A program made the position numbers and the translations under genes. The notes below the pieces were generated by a model. It had not been told where the DNA came from, did not search any database, and saw nothing but the letters and a program-made list of their open reading frames with translations. From Zingiber officinale (lineage: Eukaryota; Streptophyta; Magnoliopsida; Zingiberales; Zingiberaceae): 64,000 bases of DNA. The stretch is from NCBI RefSeq assembly GCF_018446385.1, contig NC_056004.1:33610492-33674491 (forward strand). The letters are read 5' to 3'. Positions 1 through 9,131 of this stretch are shown here, one piece after another; positions within the stretch are counted from its first letter, which is position 1; each line of letters starts with the position of its first letter.

Positions 1-129
1 AAAAATATAAATTATAATAATATATAAAAATAAACGTAAACTCATCTAAACCAGACATGTCTCTGTTTAATTTTTTCCACCATTTTTTCATGTAAATAAA
101 GTTGTCCTGGTATCATCTCACTGGTATCC

Positions 130-1301
130 TTCATAAGAATTTCATAATCCTTATGAAAGAGCTCAGTTTCCCGCAAAGCCATTTTTTGTATTTGATATTC
201 TTTAATATCTTGTTATTCTTTGCCGATGCTATGTTCCATTGTGTCGCCCTCTCTGGTTTAGATTTGCCCTTCCTCTTCGCTGTCTTTTGCCCTATCGGAC
301 GAATGCGGACTTCAGAGTCATCTAAATCAACACTTTAATTTATCTAAATTTGATGTTAAAGTGTTTCCCCCTGATTCGGATGTCCTTGCTTTCCTGTTAG
401 AGTAATGAGCAACTAATTGTGGAGTATATTGCTCATATTCTTTGAGAACCCTCCACACATGCATATACTTAAAATCCTTGTTATTGTTGTTAGCTTTCCA
501 TATATTCAGTGCATTCTCCAACACATTCTCGTCATTCCAACCGCTTTGCCGATGAGTATAAAAATTATTATAAGTTGCAGAAAATTCATTTACCATCGGT
601 GCAAACCTATAATAATGTGATTTCAACCGCTCATAACTTCTCGTCATAGTTCCAGTGGAGCGATGTTTGTTGTAGTAATCAGCTATATATTTCCAAAAAG
701 CTTGATCCTTCTAGTCATTACCAATGATTGCATCAGTGCTTATAGTTGCCCATGACATCGCAAGAACCACATCTTCATCGAGAGACCAAAATCTTCGTTT
801 CGATTCATTTTCCTCCAGCTCAACTTCACGCTCTTCTTGTGATGAGTGTGGTGGCAATTGAGTTGCTGGAATAGATCATGGTGTTAGAGATTCTTTATCG
901 CTGATAGATGGATCAATAGTTGCCCTTCTTGATTCATTTGAAAGTATGACAGGTGGTTGAGTAGGAGAAAATATGTAAGGATAAGGCATCCCAAGTTGAC
1001 TACTCATTGCTGACTAATCTTGGGATGGATACATACCAAATGGAGCTGGGGCGGCGTTACTTGGATTCCACGTCTGCAAAAAATTTTGAGAACTTTGGGA
1101 ATTTGGGAAATTTGAAAAATATTGTGGAACATATGAAATATTTTGAACATTTGGAGGATATTGTGTGTGAGAGAAAATACGAGGATATTGGATATTTGGA
1201 GGAATGCTAGTTTTTTGAGAAAATGTATTTCCTTCCGTATTTGAAGAATTCAAAAGATTCGTAAAGGAAGTATTGAGATTTTTCAGCCATCTCGAATACA
1301 A
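130..1301 (-). pseudogene. PIF/Harbinger-type ORF1 (Myb/trihelix plus NAM-associated domain), decayed
   Basis: Read on the minus strand, this looks like the DNA-binding partner protein of plant PIF/Harbinger transposons, often annotated in plants as glutathione S-transferase T3-like or NAM-associated. The N-terminal part (1301-1014) is Asn/Pro/Phe/Gln rich and ends at a TAG. Reading on in the same sense gives a trihelix-like block at about 800-640 with WSLDEDVVLAMSW and later FWKYIADYYNKH, interrupted by a stop near 714. The piece at 647-327 holds KSHYYRFAPMVNEFSATYNN and WKANNNNKDFKYMHVWRVLK. A shifted downstream segment contains RPIGQKTAKRKGK, typical of the C-terminal NAM-associated region. 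Several stops and at least one frameshift make this a pseudogene. No DDE transposase partner is visible in the window. The family assignment comes from remembered motifs, not a search. Confidence 0.6.
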
Positions 1302-1410
1302 ATAGGGAATGAAAGGAAGAAATGAGTTGAGAGCAAAGATAGCAATGGAATGAATGAAATAAATCTCATATTTATAGATTTTTTTATATATTAAAAAATT
1401 AAATTATAAT

Positions 1411-1640
1411 CCTTGAACAACGACTAAAAATTAGCCGTTGTTCAATGACATACAACAGCTAAAACATTAGTCGTTGTTCTCTTTTTATCTTTTTACGATT
1501 ATTAAACAATAATAATATATATATAAAATAAAAAGTCGAAGAAGCGGCTCCATGGTTACGGAGCCACTTCTTCGATTAAAGGGAAAAACCTCCCTCCATT
1601 ATGGGAGGGAGGTTTTTCCCTGTTGTCAGCTCACAGTGGG
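1411..1640. repeat. Run of consecutive hairpins, MITE-like
   Basis: Four inverted repeats lie back to back. Arms 1413-1426 and 1432-1445 (one mismatch) and 1452-1462 and 1468-1478 share an ACAACGRCTA-type motif. Arms 1536-1551 and 1560-1575 have one mismatch. Arms 1581-1597 and 1604-1620 are a perfect 17-bp match around a 6-base loop. A short CAGCTC/GAGCTG pair follows at 1627-1645. No ORF covers them. A miniature transposon end or the terminus of the adjacent Harbinger-like relic is the simplest reading. Confidence 0.6.
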
Positions 1641-1856
1641 AGCTGTAGATACTCTAAGGTCAGGGCGTTCGGAAGTGATATGGACATCCTCTCCGTCGTA
1701 GACAAATAAGCATGCTTTACGATTTAGGAATTATAATTCTAAACATTTTAAAACTTATTTTTGCAACTATAATTTTTTTAGAAATTTATTCTTCATCCCA
1801 GTTCTTTCTTATTTGAGAGCATAAACACGATTTCAAATCTGCTAAGGTTGCCTGAA

Positions 1857-2430
1857 TTATGCAGCATGGAGCGAGAAGATGTCCGTCGGTGCATTAGTGC
1901 AGTCGACATTACCTCCCTCGAACTTGGAACCTTCGCCTTCTTCGCCGTCGCCGTTGCCGCCATGGTTGAGGTTGATGACTATGACCGTTATGTCATCATG
2001 GACCAGCTGCCTGATCCCCTTCTCCACGTGTTTGATGTCGTCGTATCTCATCTCCCTTTTCTTCGCTGCTTCGGCGACGACAGCTTGTACAAGTCTCTTC
2101 GCTATCCCCTGCGCCGCCGCAACCACAATTAGGGGATCGTGAATCAAGAACGGAAATTGAACGGAGAGAGCAAGGACAAATCGATCGGGGGTTGTTGGAG
2201 ACGATATCTACGGCAGCTTCGTCGCTCAGATGTTCCCAGAGGCCGTCCGATGCGAATATCAGGAATAGGTCATTCTTCTTGAGGTCGCGTATCCTGATCG
2301 ACGGCTCCGCCGTCACCACGGGCCGTGTCAAGGGGACCGGAGCGGCAAGCTTCTGATACAGAGCGTCGTCGGAGAGTTCCGGCTTCTTCAGGTACACGTC
2401 GCCGATGGATCTCGACACTTGAAAACACGG
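1857..2430 (-). pseudogene. PP2C protein phosphatase, 3' fragment (clade D-like)
   Basis: The minus strand encodes the C-terminal half of a plant type 2C Ser/Thr phosphatase. At 2427-2184 are QVSRSIGDVYLKK, the PVVTAEPSIR segment and FLIFASDGLWEHLSDEAAVDIV, which includes the metal-binding DG. In a different frame at 2112-1857 come GIAKRLVQAVVAEAAKKREM and HDDITVIVINL, then a stop. The two blocks are separated by about 75 bp that ends in CAG like an intron, but no GT donor follows the NNPR codons in a usable phase. The N-terminal half, including the catalytic RXXXM and DGHGG motifs, is absent. Just upstream, the sequence is broken by the LTR of element C1 at 2473. It is probably a fragment truncated by the insertion or an already dead copy. 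A functional last-exon pair with the rest outside the window cannot be fully excluded. Confidence 0.7.
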
Positions 2431-2472
2431 CGCGTGTCAGACCAAGAGCGTGGGATCTAGGGAAGTGAGAGA

Positions 2473-2712
2473 TGTAAAAAATAAGAGAAGGAGAAACAAA
2501 CATATTATTGAATCCAAAATTGATTAAGAAAAATAAAAAGTACAAGACCTTTATATAGTTAATTATAAGAAAAAAAAATCTAAACCCTAAACTGAAAAGG
2601 TAAAAGATTATATCTAAACCCAAAATAGAAAAAGGTAAAAGACTAAATTGCCCTCAAGACTATAAACAAATAATTATAATAGATTATATAATATAAATTA
2701 TATAATCTAACA
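2473..2712 (-). repeat. 3' LTR of C1 (about 240 bp)
   Basis: On the plus strand it begins TGTAAAAAATAAG and ends ATAATCTAACA, so it has TG...CA termini. The polypurine tract just inside the element is TTTGAGGGGGGA on the minus strand (2713-2724). The base run left of it, AGAGA at 2468-2472, is the candidate TSD. No matching copy is found at the other end. Confidence 0.75.
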
Positions 2713-2773
2713 TCCCCCCTCAAACTCACGATGCTACAGCTAGAAACATTGAGAGTTTGTCAGATAAAAATCA

Positions 2774-3864
2774 GAAGCGTGAAGTAGAATGAGCCTTGGT
2801 AAATATATCAGCAATCTGTAGCTTTGAAGGAACAAAAGGCAATGTGATGGTGCCAATCTGAAGATGATCACGAGTAATGTGACAATCAATTTCAATATGT
2901 TTCGTCCGCTCATGAAAAACTGAATTGCGCGTAATTTGAATAGCACTCTGATTTCACAATATAACGGAGTAGGTTGATGAAGAAAGATACCTATATCCGC
3001 AAGCAACCAACGCAACCAAACTATCTCACAAGTAGTTGAGGCCATGGCATGATACTCAGCTTCTGTGGAAGATCTAGAAATAACATCTTGCTTTTTACTC
3101 TTCCAAGAAATGAGGGAATCACCAAGAAAAATGCAGAAGCCAGTGGTAGATTTACGATCCGTAGGATCACCAGCCCAATCCGCATCAGAGTATGCATGCA
3201 GCTCAAGAGATGAAGTAGAAGAAAATAAAAGGCTTTGAAATTGAGTGCCCCGAAGATACCTAAGAATACGAAGAACAGTAGCCCAATGAACTGTAGTTGG
3301 TGCAGTGACAAATTGACTAACCACATGAACAACATACGCAATATCTGGACGAGTCACGGTGAGATAAACTAAGCTTCCAACAATAGTTCTGTACAAACTA
3401 GGATCCGACAAAGGTGAGCCATCAGATGGAGAATATCGATCATTAGTCTCAATAGGAGTATCAACAACTCTATTATCAGTAAGACGAGCACGCTCAAACA
3501 TGTCAGATATATATTTTGACTGAGATAAAAGATAACCTTTTGGAGAATAAGCAACCTCAATGCCCAGAAAGTAGCGTAGTATACCCAAGTCTTTCATAGC
3601 AAAACAATGAGCCAACTCAGACTTCAAAAAAGTAATTTCATCAGAATCATCATCAGTAATAATCATGTCATCAACATATAACGATAAAAGAATACGACCT
3701 GCACTCGTACATATGATAAATAATGCTGAATCATAATTACTAGGATGAAAACCAAACGAAGTAATCGCTATAGAGAACTTCTCAAACCAAGCACGAGGTG
3801 CTTGTTTGAGACCATAAAGCGCTTTATGAAGCCTGCAAACTTCACCAGGTTGATGTGAAATACC
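2774..3864 (-). pseudogene. C1 reverse transcriptase C-terminal part and RNase H
   Basis: Minus-strand copia polyprotein segment. The catalytic loop SLYVDDMIIT is near 3680, followed by MKDLGILRYFLGIEVAYS, the TRPDIAYVV block, and the RNase H segment SDADWAGDPTDRKSTTGFCI and SRSSTEAEYHAMA. One base is missing around 2953, just after the LYC(D) RNase H codons. Beyond it the expected continuation, including [18 protein letters not shown] and the terminal FTKA region, is in another frame up to a stop near 2774. The upstream end is cut by E1 at 3865; the remaining reverse transcriptase resumes at 10952. Confidence 0.85.
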
Positions 3865-4827
3865 AGGAGTGTTGGTGCAACCTTAGGTCAAGGTTGACCT
3901 GGTTGACCCGACTCGAGGTGACTTGACTCGAGTTGTATTTTGATGTTTGACTTAGGAAGATTGTCGGTGCAACCTTAGGTCGAGGTTGACCTAGTTGAGT
4001 CGCATGTTGATGTTTGACACTCGTGAGAGAGTTCTATTCTTGATGTTTGACAAGAATAGGTGTTTGGAAGATTGTAGGTGCAACCTTAGGTCAAGGTTGA
4101 CCTGGTTGACCTGATTCGGGAAAAGTCCAAGCAGGGAGCTTGGCACGCGAAAAGTCCAAGCATGGAGACTTTGGAAAAGTCAAGCGAGGAGCTTGCGCGA
4201 AAAGTCAAGTATAGAGACTTGGCGGGAAAAGTCCAAGTATGGAGACTTGGCAGGAAAAGTCCAAGTATGGAGACTTGGCTGGAAAAGTCCAAGTATGGAG
4301 ACTTGGCGGAGAAGTCCAAGCAGGGAGCTTGGCACGAGGAAAGTCCTAACTGGGATGTTAGGCACTGGAAAGTGGTGAGTGAAGCCAGGCGGTGGGAAAG
4401 TCCTAACTGGGATGTTAGGCGGTGTGGAAAGTCCAGTGAGTGAAGCCGGGCGGTGGAAAAGTCCTAACTGGGATGTTAGGCGGTTGGAAAGTCTGGTGAG
4501 TGAAGCCGAGGCGGTGAGAAAGTCCTAAGCGGGATGTTAGGCGGTATGGAAAGTCCGTGAGTGAAGCCGGGCAGGAAAAATCCGGATGGATCAAGGGTGA
4601 TCGGACATCGGTGATGGGAAGTCCAAGTAGGTCATAGGAGTGACCGGATACTTGCACGAAGAGGAAAGTCAAGTGGGTCAAAGGAATTGACCGGACACTT
4701 GGTGGGAATTCTAGCAGGTCAAGAGTGACCGGATGCTAGGAATGAAGTACCAACAGTCGAGGTTGACCGAATGTTGGTTTGGAAGGCTTGGGACTTGGCT
4801 TGGGCAAAACCAAGTCACTAGTTATCT

Positions 4828-5057
4828 GATCGGTGCGGACCGATCGGTGATCGATGGCAGCGAGAAGGCGCTGATCGGTGCGTGGACCGATCGGAGCTCC
4901 GATCGGTCGTGGCGGCCGTCGAGGCGATGTCGCGAAGGGGCCGAGTTGGGATCGATGCGTGGACCGATCCGGTGTCTTTGATCGGTCCACAGACCGATCA
5001 CGCTTATGCTTAGCCTGATCGGTCCAGGGAACCTCTGATCGGTCCTGGGGACCGATC
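4828..5057. promoter_or_regulatory. Palindrome cluster upstream of the E1 TATA box
   Basis: At least five copies or variants of GATCGGT...ACCGATC lie in 230 bp: 4828-4845, 4873-4892, 4950-4969, 4980-4999 and 5037-5057, plus a half site at 5017-5024. A perfect 24-bp palindrome spans 4885-4908. The nearest copy ends about 39 bp before the TATA box. The 3' LTR has the equivalent cluster starting at 10094. The position suggests binding sites for a dimeric factor or a hairpin-forming control element; that role is inference. Confidence 0.6.
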
Positions 5058-5095
5058 ATTGCAACGGCTAGTTTCTTCGCTGTCTTCTTCGCAGG

Positions 5096-5102
5096 TATAA
5101 AG
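5096..5102 (+). promoter_or_regulatory. TATA box of the E1 LTR promoter
   Basis: TATAAAG follows the palindrome cluster and precedes a pyrimidine-rich stretch. The same motif is at 10394-10400 in the 3' LTR. Transcription would start roughly 30 bases downstream and read into gag. Confidence 0.65.
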
Positions 5103-5646
5103 GGGTCGAGGGCTGCTGCTGCACTACTTCTTCTTCCTCTTCTCTTCTTCTACAGAGTTGCTGTTCTGGTGCTTGAGCTTTGTTGAGCTCTTCTTCACAA
5201 GCTTCGCGTGAGCTTCTCGACTGGGATATGGTGTTCTGAGGAGCTGCTGCTTCAACGAATCCAGTCGGCGAGGAGGCAAGAAAACCTGTGTTTTTACATT
5301 TATTGTTCTTGTCTTCTTGTATTTCTTGTTGTATTCCTTTCTTGCTGTTGCAAGAATATTGTGGCGAGGTTTCTCCACCCACAAGGAGTATATTGTATTA
5401 GCCGGTTTTCCGGGGACTCATCCACCGACGGATTGATAGGCTTCGTCCACCTTACGGACACGCCGAGGAGTAGGAGTTTCATCTCCGAACCTCGTTACAT
5501 CGACGAGTTGAGGTTTGGTTTGTTCTCCTGTTTTCTTTCTGCATTTAGTTTCCGCTGCTAACCTAATTTGTAGAAAGAAACGAGCAAAGATTTGGGGTCG
5601 GCTATTCACACCCCCCCTCTCTAGCCGTACGAAGGATCCTAACAAG

Positions 5647-5662
5647 TGGTATCAGAGCGAGG
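5647..5662 (+). other. E1 primer-binding site
   Basis: TGGTATCAGAGCGAGG, two bases after the 5' LTR, is the usual plant copia site complementary to the 3' end of initiator methionine tRNA. Confidence 0.85.
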
Positions 5663-5705
5663 CCGCTCTTCGACGGATCAACACCCGGGGGAGCACGGGC
5701 TAGAG

Positions 5706-7187
5706 ATGGATCTCTATGGAGAAGATATCACGATTCAACCCTTCTACGAGTCTCACGACAACTTCACGTATTGGAGGGTAAGGATGATGTATTTTCTTAG
5801 GACTAATATGTTAAATTGGTTTTGTGTACAAGAAGGGTTTTCCCCTCTGATGGATGAGGAAGGAAAACCTATCAAGAAGAAGGAGTGGACGAAAGAGCAA
5901 ATCCGACAATCCGAAATCAATGACGAGGTAACAAAAATTATTGAATTTGCGTTACCTAATAATGTTTTGTGCAAGATAGATAGGTACAACAACGCCAAGG
6001 AGTTGTGGAACAACTTGGCCAAGTTTCATGAGGAGAGCTCCACTTCAAGCCATGAAGATGAGCCTAGTGAGCCAAGTAGCTCACATCATGGAGGGAGCGA
6101 ATTGAGAGTTGAGGGCTACTCAACATCCAAGGAAGAAGAGGAGGAGAGTTCCTCTTGTTCAAGTTCAGAGCAAGAAGAAGAAGTTTCCACCTCCGGAAGG
6201 GTTGAAGAAGAAAGCTCATCTCCACCCTCAACCCTAGGTAACTCAAGCAATTTAAGTTCAATTAAATTACACATTATGTGCTTTGAGTGTAGGGAACATG
6301 GACATTACAAGAGTAAGTGTCCAAAGAGGGTAAGAAAGACTCCACCGGCGCCAAAGGTCAAGGAAGCCGGAGTCCCGAAACGCAAGGGCAAGGAGCACAT
6401 CGTGTGCTTCCAATGCAAGCAAAGGGGACACTATAGGAGCCATTGTCCGAGGGGGAGGCAACCTCACAAGGGCAAGAGACCGGGCACAACGATAGGGGGA
6501 GCTAAGGCAAACCCTAAGGTAACCTCTAAGGTTCATTATTGCAATTCTAATAAAACTCATGCTAGTAGTTTTGTTGCAATTGTTAATAATGATAAGCATG
6601 TTAACTTTAGGAACCAATACATGTGCTTAGGAGCTAAACATGTTAGCCTAGGTAAGGATAACACTAGAAATACCAACCCTAGGATTAACGCTTCTAAAGT
6701 TAAGGAAAACCTAGGTAGAAATCCCAAGAAGACTAGACACATGCCTAGGAATATCTCAAGAGAAAATGACAAATTAAAACTTGAGGTATTAGAGAGAGAA
6801 AATCAAGTCTTGAGGTCAAGACTTGATAATTTAGAAAAGGCTCTTAAAAACATGGAGAAGTCATCTCTAGGGTTTAAGAGTCAAAAACTCAAGTCCAAGG
6901 ACAAGAAAGGTTTGGGTCACAAACCTAAGTCCCAAATGGTCAAGCCCACTTACCACAATGTTCCATTCGATTATGGAACAAAACCTAGGGCTAGGAAGAC
7001 CATTACCAAGGTTACAAGGGGAGTCACCCCTATAGTTGACCTTGACGAGACCCAAATGACCAAGGCTTCAAAGCCTAAGAGGGCCATTAGGAGGGTTGCT
7101 AGGGAAGTCATCCCTAGTGAATATTCAGTGAACCCAATGAGCTCAAATAGGTATTGGGTTCCTAGGAGCATCTTCTCTACCCCATAA
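5706..7187 (+). CDS. E1 Gag-like protein with two zinc knuckles, no capsid core
   Basis: 493 residues from the ATG at 5706; the open frame runs back into the primer-binding site, so upstream starts are unlikely. The N-terminus resembles the DUF4219-type Gag start: PFYESHDNFTYWRVRMMYFL, then EWTKEQIRQSEINDE and NAKELWNNLAKFHEE. Where copia Gag normally continues into the UBN2 capsid-like domain (compare E2), this protein jumps at about residue 110 into a Ser/Glu-rich acidic linker. Two CCHC knuckles follow: CFECREHGHYKSKC near residue 195 and CFQCKQRGHYRSHC near 237. Then come a basic region, a predicted coiled coil (ENDKLKLEVLERENQVLRSR, about 360-390) and a basic C-terminus with NRYWVPRSIF. 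The frame is fully open, unlike the other coding regions of retroelements here. It could bind RNA and be packaged by another element's capsid; that is inference. Confidence 0.85.
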   Translation: MDLYGEDITIQPFYESHDNFTYWRVRMMYFLRTNMLNWFCVQEGFSPLMDEEGKPIKKKEWTKEQIRQSEINDEVTKIIEFALPNNVLCKIDRYNNAKELWNNLAKFHEESSTSSHEDEPSEPSSSHHGGSELRVEGYSTSKEEEEESSSCSSSEQEEEVSTSGRVEEESSSPPSTLGNSSNLSSIKLHIMCFECREHGHYKSKCPKRVRKTPPAPKVKEAGVPKRKGKEHIVCFQCKQRGHYRSHCPRGRQPHKGKRPGTTIGGAKANPKVTSKVHYCNSNKTHASSFVAIVNNDKHVNFRNQYMCLGAKHVSLGKDNTRNTNPRINASKVKENLGRNPKKTRHMPRNISRENDKLKLEVLERENQVLRSRLDNLEKALKNMEKSSLGFKSQKLKSKDKKGLGHKPKSQMVKPTYHNVPFDYGTKPRARKTITKVTRGVTPIVDLDETQMTKASKPKRAIRRVAREVIPSEYSVNPMSSNRYWVPRSIFSTP

Positions 7188-9131
7188 ATGGGTTAGAGAG
7201 TGTCAACTCCAATAAGAAGGGTAGTTAACCCAACTTTGAGGAAATTGACACTCAAGGAGCATTTTCAAGGTTTTGTGAACCTTTGAAAATGAAAAGGAAT
7301 TATCGTTTACTCCTTGAAGAGTAAATTGTGCCATATTTGAAAAATATCGATTTTAATCTTATTTGGCACAATTTAAGAAAACCTAGAGAAATACCATAAT
7401 TGAGATTTTGATTTTCTCTTAGGGATATATGGGCAATCTAGGGTTAGATTTTAAGTTAGCAAAGGCTAAGGATACTTAGATAGGGAATTTAGGTATTTTA
7501 TTTGTACTAACTTGCCATGATTGGTTGCCATATGCCATGCCATGACATCATATTTATTTTATTATCATTTGAAATGTTATGATAATGCTTAGGTTATCTA
7601 TATGTCATGTTTATTTAAGTTTTCAAACTTTATGCCATGACATCATGACATTGGCACATGTTTTTACTTATGATATCATTTTATGCCATGTTATCATCTC
7701 TTGCATTAATAATCAATGAAATTGATTTAAGGATGAAAAACACATTTTGATATTGAGATCAAATTTGTGTTTAGAAAATGCATGAGACCTTAGTCTAAGA
7801 TACCTAAACCCATATCTCACATCAACATTGACTTGGATGTGTTTGATACACTTTAGATGTATGTGAGATATTAGGATCATGAGTTAGGATCAAGGTGCAT
7901 AGTTTTTGTACCTAGATGAGCCTAATTCAAGAAATGAAGGATCATAGGGAAAGCTTGTGTACAAGTCATGTACATCTAGCCCTAAGATTATGGTCCTAAA
8001 TTCAAATAGTTTTAAAAGCATTTTAAAATTGATTTGAAAAACCTTGATGAAGCTTTCCTAGTGATAGCATTCATCATTGAACATTGTGATACAAAATTGA
8101 CTTAACTTTGAACTATTTCAAAGTTTTCGAATTTTGTATCAAAATTTGAAAATGGAAACTATTTTCATAGAAAATTATTTTTCCATGATAGTATATGTTA
8201 TGAGGAATGTATCCTCAAAATTTTACAATTTTTCAAATTTTCTGGAATTTTCTAGGAGTTTCTGAATTTCGGGAAGGAAATTTCAGAAAACTGACTATCA
8301 GAGTCTGGATCGGTCTGGGGACCGATCCAGGTAAGTTCTGATCGGTCTGCGGACCGATCCAGAGTATTGTGGATCGGTCTGCGGACCGATCCAGTGAGTT
8401 CCAGTAGCACGAGTGCGATCTGGTGAAGGGCTGATCGGTCTGGGGACCGATCAGAGCGTGCCAGTTTCTGATTTTCAGCTGTTGGTATGAAATTTCAGCT
8501 GGAAGTTGGGTTTTGTGGATTACTAATGGTTTGAAACTCTCCAAGACATTGTTGGTGCAATAGTCAAGGGGGAGTTGACCTTTAGGGGGAGTTTTTACCT
8601 AATTGTCAAGGGGGAGTTGACTTTTAGGGGGAGTTGACTTTTAGGGGGAGTTTTTACTCCTTAAGACTTTTGAGGATTAGTGATATGGGATTATCACTAA
8701 GTTGATTGTTGAGTTTAGTATCAAGGGGGAAATTAAGAGTTTCAATGAAAGGTATGGGACTTTCATTAGGAAGAAACTCTTGACCTTGATACCCTCCTTT
8801 TTCTTTTTGATGTGTGTCAAAAAGGGGAGAGTGTTCATTTGAGAATTATTTGGAGATCCCAAGTTAGGTTATCGGGTTAACCTAAGCTAGGGAAAGAATG
8901 TCAAGGAATGTTCAAGAAAAGAACATTGAAATTCTTTTTGATGTGTGTCAAAAAGGGGGAGAATTATTGGAGAACCCAAGTTAGGTTATCGGGTTAACCT
9001 AAGGGGAGAATGTCCAGAGAATGTTCAAGGAAAAACATTGGACATTGGAAGATGGTTGGAAAACCTAAGTTAGGTTATCGGGTTAACCTAACTTGATTAT
9101 GGGTTTTGTCAAACATCAAAAAGGGGGAGAT
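7188..9131 (+). other. E1 internal non-coding region
   Basis: No long ORF. 7520-7700 has repeated ATGCCATGACATCAT-type words. 8305-8452 has four near-identical copies of GATCGGTCTGSGGACCGATC. 8567-8660 has short repeats of a TAGGGGGAGTTGAC type. 8860-9090 has three copies of GTTAGGTTATCGGGTTAACC, which contains an inverted GGTTA/TAACC. The polypurine tract closes the region. Position suggests a packaging, RNA-structure or regulatory role in place of pol, but no function is shown. Confidence 0.7.
8305..8452. repeat. Internal palindrome cluster of E1
   Basis: Four copies at 8308-8327, 8340-8359, 8372-8391 and 8433-8452, spaced 32, 32 and 61 bp. The first has 11-base perfect arms (8305-8315 and 8320-8330) around TGGG. 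It uses the same GATCGGTC/GACCGATC arms as the LTR cluster. Confidence 0.85.

Larger units (their letters stand above)
3870..5644 (+). repeat. 5' LTR of E1
   Basis: The LTR is built from repeats. 3870-4120 has three copies of a unit starting GGTGCAACCTTAGGTC, spaced about 93 and 111 bp. 4126-4345 has about eight copies of a 24-27 bp unit containing CCAAG...CTTGG arms. 4340-4570 has units with TCCTAACTGGGATGTTAGG arms separated by GTGAGTGAAGCC segments. 4828-5057 holds the palindrome cluster. The TATA box is at 5096 and a leader conserved with E2 and H follows (about 5360-5510). Copy number of the short units differs from the 3' LTR, which explains the length difference. Confidence 0.9.

Noticed and set aside
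4736..5059. ORFs across the E1 LTR palindrome cluster (also 10003-10378)
   Set aside because: Arise from the repeated GATCGGTC words in all frames; not conserved between the two LTRs as protein.
5646..5705. GTG start for the E1 Gag, 20 codons upstream of the ATG
   Set aside because: It lies in the primer-binding site; the ATG at 5706 matches the N-terminal family pattern.
8305..8452. CRISPR-like regular repeats
   Set aside because: The repeats are palindromes with 12-41 bp gaps, inside a plant LTR element, with no cas genes; not a CRISPR array.
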